DNA of 12,844 nucleotides from Deltaproteobacteria bacterium. GTDB lineage: Bacteria; UBA10199; JACPAL01; JACOUP01. Under the pieces are notes generated by a model. It searched no databases. It saw only the letters and a list, made by a program, of their open reading frames with translations, and was not told the DNA's origin. Below, one piece after another: positions 8,626 to 12,844 of this stretch (position 1 is its first letter; each line of letters starts with the position of its first letter). The DNA is taken from the NCBI GenBank assembly GCA_030649435.1, contig JAUSKE010000163.1, forward strand, positions 1-12,844, in the 5' to 3' direction. The position numbers were made by a program, and so were the translations under genes.

Positions 8626-8667
8626 GCCTTTTTGATACCTGTCTCCTTTTCTGGTGTAAAGAAATAC

Positions 8668-9210
8668 TTAAGGGGCGGTAGAGAAACGGATCGCGAGCCG
8701 GATCGGTTTGTCGTACGTCGGGTAGGGGGCGCCTCTTTTGATGGTCGCGAGTGCCTCTTCATCCAGTAAAATATGAGAAGATGATTCCAGAAGGGTGACT
8801 GATTGGGCGTTGCCGGAGGCATCGATCTGAAACTGAACCGAGACAACCCCCTCTTGCCGTTGTCGTCTTGCCTCAGCAGGGTACCGTTTGGCCCGTTCAA
8901 TATTTTCACGGATTGTGGCGAGGGTCGGGTTATTCCCACTCGGGCCACTGCCGGGACCGATCCCGGATCCGGTGCCGGTCCCGACCCCGGCCGCGATAGA
9001 AGAACGCTGCGCCTCCCTCGGGGTACCCCTATTCTTTCCTGTCGAATAGGAGGGAGAGGCAGTCTGCAGCCCCACAACTTCAACACCACCCCCAGCGAGT
9101 GGGAGGTTGTCTAAATTTTTTTGGAACGAGGGAAGAAACCCGATGACCCAGATAAGATGGAGGAAAACAGAAATGAGAAGAAAACGGCCGAATGCAGAAC
9201 GCTGTGTCAC
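8668..9210 (-). CDS. tonB: TonB-family energy transducer
   Basis: A 180-residue TonB protein that would link proton-motive force at the inner membrane to an outer-membrane receptor. One membrane helix lies at about 9-27. The periplasmic linker is not the usual Pro/Lys-rich type: residues 75-92 are a Gly/Ser/Thr run (GVGTGTGSGIGPGSG). The TonB C-terminal domain is at about 95-178, with RYPAEARRQRQEG (109-121), VSVQFQIDASG and the LDEEAL helix, the normal pattern. The GTG start at 9210 is chosen because it gives a proper N-terminal helix and sits 9 bases after the preceding stop; its Shine-Dalgarno is weak, suggesting coupling. It lies in the same operon as the receptor at the window's right end and probably serves it. 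No exbB or exbD is visible, so it must borrow these from elsewhere. Confidence 0.92.
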   Translation of the reverse strand: MTQRSAFGRFLLISVFLHLIWVIGFLPSFQKNLDNLPLAGGGVEVVGLQTASPSYSTGKNRGTPREAQRSSIAAGVGTGTGSGIGPGSGPSGNNPTLATIRENIERAKRYPAEARRQRQEGVVSVQFQIDASGNAQSVTLLESSSHILLDEEALATIKRGAPYPTYDKPIRLAIRFSTAP

Positions 9211-9219
9211 CGGCCTATT

Positions 9220-9747
9220 TTAGAGACTCGTGGCTAAGCTCGGTTCTCGAAGAAGCGCGAAACGTTTTTCAGCGAGCGCCAACGCCCCAAAGAGAATCGT
9301 CACATAGACGGCATCCCCCGCGAGGGTGTTAGAGAAATACGGGATCGCTGCGACGTAACAGGCGACGAGGCCAGCAACCGTTTTAGGGTAAATCGGCTGA
9401 ATGGCCCAGACCCCAAAGTTGGTGACGACAAAGAAGAGGAGTGAGCTGGCGAGCGTTGCAGCAGCGACCGGGAGGGGAGAACGGCGGTTTTTTAAAAGTG
9501 TGCCGAGCCCGATGATCAGAAGATAGCTAGCGTAGACGACCAGGACGTCTGGATAAAAACCGAGCAAAAGGTCACTTAAGAGGAGGGCGCCAAAGGTGAC
9601 GATCAAGGCCGTTTGCTTTTTTGAAAAACAGGCACCGCCAAAGAGGGCCATCGCCACGATCGGGGCGAAGTTAAGGGGATGAGGGATCAATCGAGAGAGT
9701 GCAGCGGCGAGAATCATACCGACAATCATCAAAAATCTTGGCTTCAT
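9220..9747 (-). CDS. Integral membrane protein, DUF6580-like putative transporter
   Basis: A 175-residue, highly hydrophobic protein with about six predicted membrane helices. It resembles the DUF6580 family by its N-terminal SRLIPHPLNFAPI (18-30), then ALFGGACF, the LLLSDLLLGFYPD turn (55-67), TNFGVWA (109-115) and a late YFSNTLAGDA segment (137-145). Its size and topology recall ECF-type substrate-binding (S) components, and I would place it as an inner-membrane carrier for whatever the TonB receptor brings into the periplasm. That role is inferred from context; no ATPase or ECF T component is visible in the window. It starts at ATG 9747 behind the strongest Shine-Dalgarno in the window, 17 bases after the upstream lipoprotein stop and 9 bases before tonB. 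Confidence 0.85.
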   Translation of the reverse strand: MKPRFLMIVGMILAAALSRLIPHPLNFAPIVAMALFGGACFSKKQTALIVTFGALLLSDLLLGFYPDVLVVYASYLLIIGLGTLLKNRRSPLPVAAATLASSLLFFVVTNFGVWAIQPIYPKTVAGLVACYVAAIPYFSNTLAGDAVYVTILFGALALAEKRFALLREPSLATSL

Positions 9748-9752
9748 GAGGA

Positions 9753-9759
9753 CCTCCTT
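9753..9759 (-). promoter_or_regulatory. Strong Shine-Dalgarno for the DUF6580-like gene
   Basis: On the minus strand AAGGAGG stands 5 bases before the ATG at 9747. It is a near-perfect match to the anti-Shine-Dalgarno sequence and fixes that start codon. Other starts I checked in this operon (at 10916, 9210 and 8625) have weaker or no such sequence, so this gene is set up for independent and efficient initiation. Confidence 0.85.
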
Positions 9760-9764
9760 AAATT

Positions 9765-10916
9765 TTACGGAACTATGCCATTTACCACCGAAACCGCATC
9801 CAAGTCAAATCCCAAAACTCCGGGAACTGCCGCATCACTGCAGTGAATCTGGTCGTTGTAGAACGAACAACCATTGATATCGACGATTCGAATGAAACGG
9901 GCCTGACAGAGGCCAATATCAGCGAGGTCATAGGCATCACCCCCGGCGGGGCCGGTCCCACCGGCGACAGATGGATCGGTCGGGCTGATGTCGTTCCTCT
10001 CGGGGTTCGCATAGACCGGATGCGTTCCGGCACACCCCTCAAAATTGGGGAGCGAACGTTGGCAGGGGAATTCGCGCCAGTGGAGTCCGTCGGGGGAAAC
10101 GGAGACAACCGCCGGTTCAAAAAATCCGGAGAAAACGTTTTCAAAGACGATCAGGTCAGGTCCTGGTCCATCGACCGGGATGAAGTCGGTGAACTCCAGC
10201 GTGATCTCTCCACCAAGGCCGAGCGAAAAAACATCAAAACCGCCTGGGGCATTGCCAGCTCCATGCGGGGGACCGAGCACGATTTCGGGGAGTCTCTGTT
10301 CGTTGAATCCTCCCCGCAGACCAACCCTGTAGGAGACAAGTCGGCTGGCATATGGCTCGAGATCTTGATCGATAGAGGGTAAGAGAGAGGCTGGAATGGA
10401 GAGAGGGCAAGGAGTGGCAATGGTCCCGGCGGCTCCAACAGAAACTCTGACCGGCCCATCATCTGGAGTGATAGGTGGTAGTGGTGTGGAGGATCTTGAA
10501 CTATTTTCACCGCTGATAATGACACGGACCGTACTGTTCCCTGTGACACCATTCAGTGAGGCTGAAATGAGGGCTTCTCCTTCTTTTTTGGCTTCGATAA
10601 TTCCCGATGGGTCGATGGCGACAACGTCCGGTGCAGAAGAAACCCAGCGGAGTAGAGTTGTTTTTTCGGAGGAAGGATCGACAACCTCTCTCTTCATCTC
10701 GGATAACTTTGTTCCATCCTTATACTGGAGGCTGACGTCCAGCTGTTTTTTATCGCCGAGTGTGGTGAGTGTCGTCAATGTTGGCGAGACAACGACCGTC
10801 TGTGGCGATTCGAGCGGCTTGGCATTATTTTCGCCACCCGGGGGTGCTTCACCCGACAGGTTTTCTTCACCGCAGGCGGACAAAAGAAGGCAAAGGATGA
10901 GGACTGTTTTTTTCAT
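9765..10916 (-). CDS. Surface lipoprotein with Ig-like domain and cysteine-rich C-terminal domain
   Basis: A 383-residue lipoprotein with lipobox LLSAC, lipid on C15. After a short linker, residues about 42-133 form a bacterial Ig-like (BIG2-type) domain, seen in WVSSAPDVVAIDPSGIIEA and the following GEALISASLNG. The C-terminal part (about 160-383) is a separate domain with IVLGPPHGAG (212-221), an Asp/Gly-rich VDGPGPDLIVFEN (248-260) that could bind a metal, VSVSPDGLHW (271-280) and ARFIRIVDI (339-347). The last two recall discoidin-like or jelly-roll binding modules. It holds six cysteines (170, 285, 295, 337, 350, 359), enough for three disulfides. Proteins of this type are known to me as 'cell surface proteins' beside TonB receptors. 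The ATG at 10916 overlaps the upstream stop by 4 bases (ATGA), with no Shine-Dalgarno, so translation is probably coupled. A role in surface ligand capture is inferred. Confidence 0.88.
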   Translation of the reverse strand: MKKTVLILCLLLSACGEENLSGEAPPGGENNAKPLESPQTVVVSPTLTTLTTLGDKKQLDVSLQYKDGTKLSEMKREVVDPSSEKTTLLRWVSSAPDVVAIDPSGIIEAKKEGEALISASLNGVTGNSTVRVIISGENSSRSSTPLPPITPDDGPVRVSVGAAGTIATPCPLSIPASLLPSIDQDLEPYASRLVSYRVGLRGGFNEQRLPEIVLGPPHGAGNAPGGFDVFSLGLGGEITLEFTDFIPVDGPGPDLIVFENVFSGFFEPAVVSVSPDGLHWREFPCQRSLPNFEGCAGTHPVYANPERNDISPTDPSVAGGTGPAGGDAYDLADIGLCQARFIRIVDINGCSFYNDQIHCSDAAVPGVLGFDLDAVSVVNGIVP

Positions 10917-12109
10917 CGGTTAAAAAAAGTAATATCGACCGGTGGGGCGCCGACCGAAATCGGACCGTCGATCTTTGAAAGATCCAGCGGGTTAAAAATA
11001 AGAATGCCACTCACGGCCGGATCGGCATCACCGACGAGAAGCATATCGTCCCCCAAAAGGGCAATCTCTGGTACATAAGCCTTGCTCGTGTAAACAGTTT
11101 GCAGGTTGGCTGGCCCTGCAGGGTCAGGATTAAAACGGACTACCTTGGTTTGAAATGAGCCGGCCTGGTCAGTGAAGCCGATCGTTACAAAACCGAAACT
11201 GTTGTTTAATTCCAAATCACCGGGAGCGCCGCCAAGATCTCTGTCATCGATGATGATCCCCTTGGAGCTAAAGGTTACCGGATCGACAATTTCGATGCCA
11301 CCGTATGGGCTGTTTGTATCCGTAAAATCGGCTAGCGGCAGGTAGATCAATTTTTGTACGGTTGAGTATTTCATGGTGAAGGGGTTTCTCCCCTGAAGCG
11401 GGATGACCCTCTCTACGCTGTTGGTAATGGTGTCAATCACCACGACCTTGCCATTTGTCTTCGGTTTGAAATCGGGCGAGAGGTCTTGAATCGTGACGTA
11501 CAATTTATTGTTAATGAAGAGCAGACGATCGGCACGGGGGAGATGATCCCCCATCAGGTCGGTGTAGGGTTGAAGGTCGATTCGTTGACGGATCTCGCCC
11601 GTGGTTGGATTTAGAATTAAAAGATCGTCAACGGGGAACGAAGAACTATTGGCCTCTGGCTCATAGAGGGTGACGTAGGCGGTGATCGGGCTCAAGACGA
11701 AGATGTCGTGTGGGTTGGTGGCCTTGCCGACCGAGTATTGAGAGATGGTTTTGAAATTTTGTGCCGGATCGACCACCTGAATGTTGTCCTGCCCCTTGCG
11801 GTTGATAATATAAAGGAGGTTCCCAAAAGAACGAACGACCGCATCGGTGTGGGTAGTCCCGAGATTACTGTTCGCCTGACGGGTCGGGAGGAGTGAAAGG
11901 GTTGAATAGGTGCCGATCGTTTTAAAATCGGAGGTCAGTAGAAAGGCGCTGTTCCCTTGAGGGTTATTGGGGTCGGTTGTCGGGATCGGCGCCGGAGCTG
12001 GATTGGCAGAGGGGGCCGGCGGAGGATTGGTCGTTTCCGTCACACTCCCACAGCCAAGGACGGAGGAGAGGATAAAAAATAAAAGAAAATGGTGAGCTGG
12101 CCGAACCAT
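10913..12109 (-). CDS. YncE/BtuG-like beta-propeller lipoprotein
   Basis: A 398-residue lipoprotein. The signal peptide ends in SVLGC (lipid on C20), followed by a Pro/Ala-rich linker (about 28-50). Residues about 52-398 are built of repeated four-strand units of the YVTN/YncE type: NIQVVDPAQNFKTI, LLILNPTTGEI, KVVVIDTITNSVERVIPL, GIEIVDPVTF, VVRFNPDPAG and ILIFNPLDLSKI mark successive blades, which fits a seven-bladed beta-propeller. In Bacteroidetes, BtuG is a surface propeller lipoprotein that binds cobalamin tightly and hands it to the receptor BtuB. This protein has the same layout and sits immediately downstream of a TonB receptor gene, whose stop it overlaps by one base (TAATG). Cobalamin as the ligand is inferred; similar propellers also occur in other settings. 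Confidence 0.88.
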   Translation of the reverse strand: MVRPAHHFLLFFILSSVLGCGSVTETTNPPPAPSANPAPAPIPTTDPNNPQGNSAFLLTSDFKTIGTYSTLSLLPTRQANSNLGTTHTDAVVRSFGNLLYIINRKGQDNIQVVDPAQNFKTISQYSVGKATNPHDIFVLSPITAYVTLYEPEANSSSFPVDDLLILNPTTGEIRQRIDLQPYTDLMGDHLPRADRLLFINNKLYVTIQDLSPDFKPKTNGKVVVIDTITNSVERVIPLQGRNPFTMKYSTVQKLIYLPLADFTDTNSPYGGIEIVDPVTFSSKGIIIDDRDLGGAPGDLELNNSFGFVTIGFTDQAGSFQTKVVRFNPDPAGPANLQTVYTSKAYVPEIALLGDDMLLVGDADPAVSGILIFNPLDLSKIDGPISVGAPPVDITFFNR

Positions 12110-12844
12110 TAATTTCTCATCTCCAATTTTCCAAAATAACCGCGGCCTGGTAACGGGAAGCCGACGATGTCGACCGTCTGGTCGTCCAAAATGTTTTTGA
12201 CCTCGAACGAGGCGGCAAAATATTTAAAGAAGCTGACCTGACTCCCGACATTCCAAAAGGTTCGGTGATTCACCGCGCGGATATTTTGCGTATCCAAAAA
12301 GTTTGAATCGATAAAATTAATATCGGTGAAGAAGCGCAAGGCCTGGTAACGGTAATTGACCTTGGCATCCAGTTCATGGACCGGTCGTCCCGGCAGAAGG
12401 AGCCCATCGGTCGCTGGCAGACCACTTTGATCACGGGCCTTCTGATAGGTGTAGTTCAAGGCGAGTGAGAGCGGTTTTGTCGGCCGCCATTGGGTCGCCA
12501 CTTCGATCCCCTGGATACGGGCCTTCCCCAGATTTTCGGCCTGAATTGTGTATTGAGAGGTCTGGAGGAGTTGGATCAGGTCATCCAACTCATTTTGATA
12601 ATAGGTCAGTTCCATCTGGAGAGATTCTGTGTGAAAAATGGTGCCAGCATCAAAATTGATCCCTGATTCCGGCCGCAGGTTGGGGTTGCCGATGAAGAGA
12701 CCCCGGTCACCAAAGAGTTCGGCAAAACTGGGGACCCGGTACGACCGGCCGACGTTCCCCTTCAGGTCGAAGTGATCGGCCAATTTGATTTTGATTCCCA
12801 GTTTTCCGCCCGGGAGGTGAAGATCTTGCTGATTTTTTTTGGGG
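12109..12844 (-). CDS. TonB-dependent outer-membrane receptor, C-terminal part (5' partial)
   Basis: The frame is open to the window edge, so only the last 244 residues of the beta-barrel are seen. The stretch near 12660-12770 is diagnostic: YRVPSFAELFGD followed by GNPNLRPESG, the standard pattern of TonB-dependent receptors. Later strands show the alternating barrel pattern, and NILDDQ...GFPLPGRGYF near the end matches the 'N-L-F-D ... G-x-P-L-P-G-R' close of BtuB-like and other small-ligand receptors. The last residues are LEMRN rather than the usual terminal Phe. TTG at 12783 is internal, not the start. It is the most upstream visible gene of the operon, and its promoter and any riboswitch lie outside the window. 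The ligand is not determined by this part; a BtuB-like role is favoured by the neighbours. Confidence 0.92.
   Translation of the reverse strand, partial: PKKNQQDLHLPGGKLGIKIKLADHFDLKGNVGRSYRVPSFAELFGDRGLFIGNPNLRPESGINFDAGTIFHTESLQMELTYYQNELDDLIQLLQTSQYTIQAENLGKARIQGIEVATQWRPTKPLSLALNYTYQKARDQSGLPATDGLLLPGRPVHELDAKVNYRYQALRFFTDINFIDSNFLDTQNIRAVNHRTFWNVGSQVSFFKYFAASFEVKNILDDQTVDIVGFPLPGRGYFGKLEMRN

Noticed and set aside
8935..8990. GC-rich repetitive stretch with inverted CCGG motifs as a regulatory hairpin or repeat element
   Set aside because: It is explained by GGN-type codons for the Gly/Ser/Thr linker of TonB and stays in frame.
9843..10382. 179-codon plus-strand open frame inside the Ig-like lipoprotein gene
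   Set aside because: The minus strand here encodes a lipoprotein with lipobox, Ig-like domain and good operon spacing; the opposite frame has no domain or credible start.
10396..10923. 175-codon plus-strand open frame opposite the lipoprotein N terminus
   Set aside because: It is antisense to the signal peptide and Ig-like domain, low in complexity and lacks a Shine-Dalgarno.
12781..12783. TTG as a start of the receptor
   Set aside because: The upstream 20 codons stay open and read as ordinary barrel sequence; a receptor cannot begin here.

Overview
The window looks like chromosome of a Gram-negative bacterium, most plausibly from a deltaproteobacterial-type lineage (Myxococcota, Bdellovibrionota or a related uncultured group). 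The basis is an outer-membrane TonB system, several lipoproteins, a PBP1b-type peptidoglycan synthase, moderate GC and very dense gene packing. The taxonomic call is an inference from gene content only. I see no rRNA, tRNA, CRISPR array, insertion sequence or integrase, and no non-coding stretch longer than about 42 bases, so almost everything is protein coding.

Left half (1-7952, + strand). One tightly packed gene run: (i) the 3' three quarters of a giant single-chain biotin-dependent acyl-CoA carboxylase (end of biotin carboxylase, biotinyl domain, a long central region, complete carboxyltransferase), whose 5' end lies outside the window; (ii) a bifunctional class A penicillin-binding protein of the PBP1b type, 3 bases downstream; (iii) a small TPR lipoprotein, 27 bases further on; (iv) a secreted cyclase/formamidase-family hydrolase overlapping it by one base. 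The carboxylase resembles eukaryotic acetyl-CoA carboxylases in domain order and in having a long central domain. The lipoprotein beside a PBP1b recalls the TPR-type PBP1b activator LpoP.

Right half (12844-7963, - strand). Read from right to left: a TonB-dependent outer-membrane receptor (5' end outside the window), a YncE/BtuG-like beta-propeller lipoprotein, an Ig-like-domain lipoprotein with a cysteine-rich C-terminal domain, a small multi-pass membrane protein of DUF6580 type, a TonB protein, and a DUF3047 protein. The first three are joined by 1- and 4-base overlaps, and the next two junctions are 17 and 9 bases, so this is almost certainly one operon. My favoured interpretation is a complete envelope-spanning uptake route (surface capture, outer-membrane gate, energy transducer, inner-membrane carrier) for a scarce cofactor, with cobalamin/corrinoid the leading candidate by analogy with Bacteroidetes btuB-btuG loci. 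The regulatory region that would settle this lies beyond position 12844.

The two runs converge with only 10 bases between their stop codons (7953-7962).
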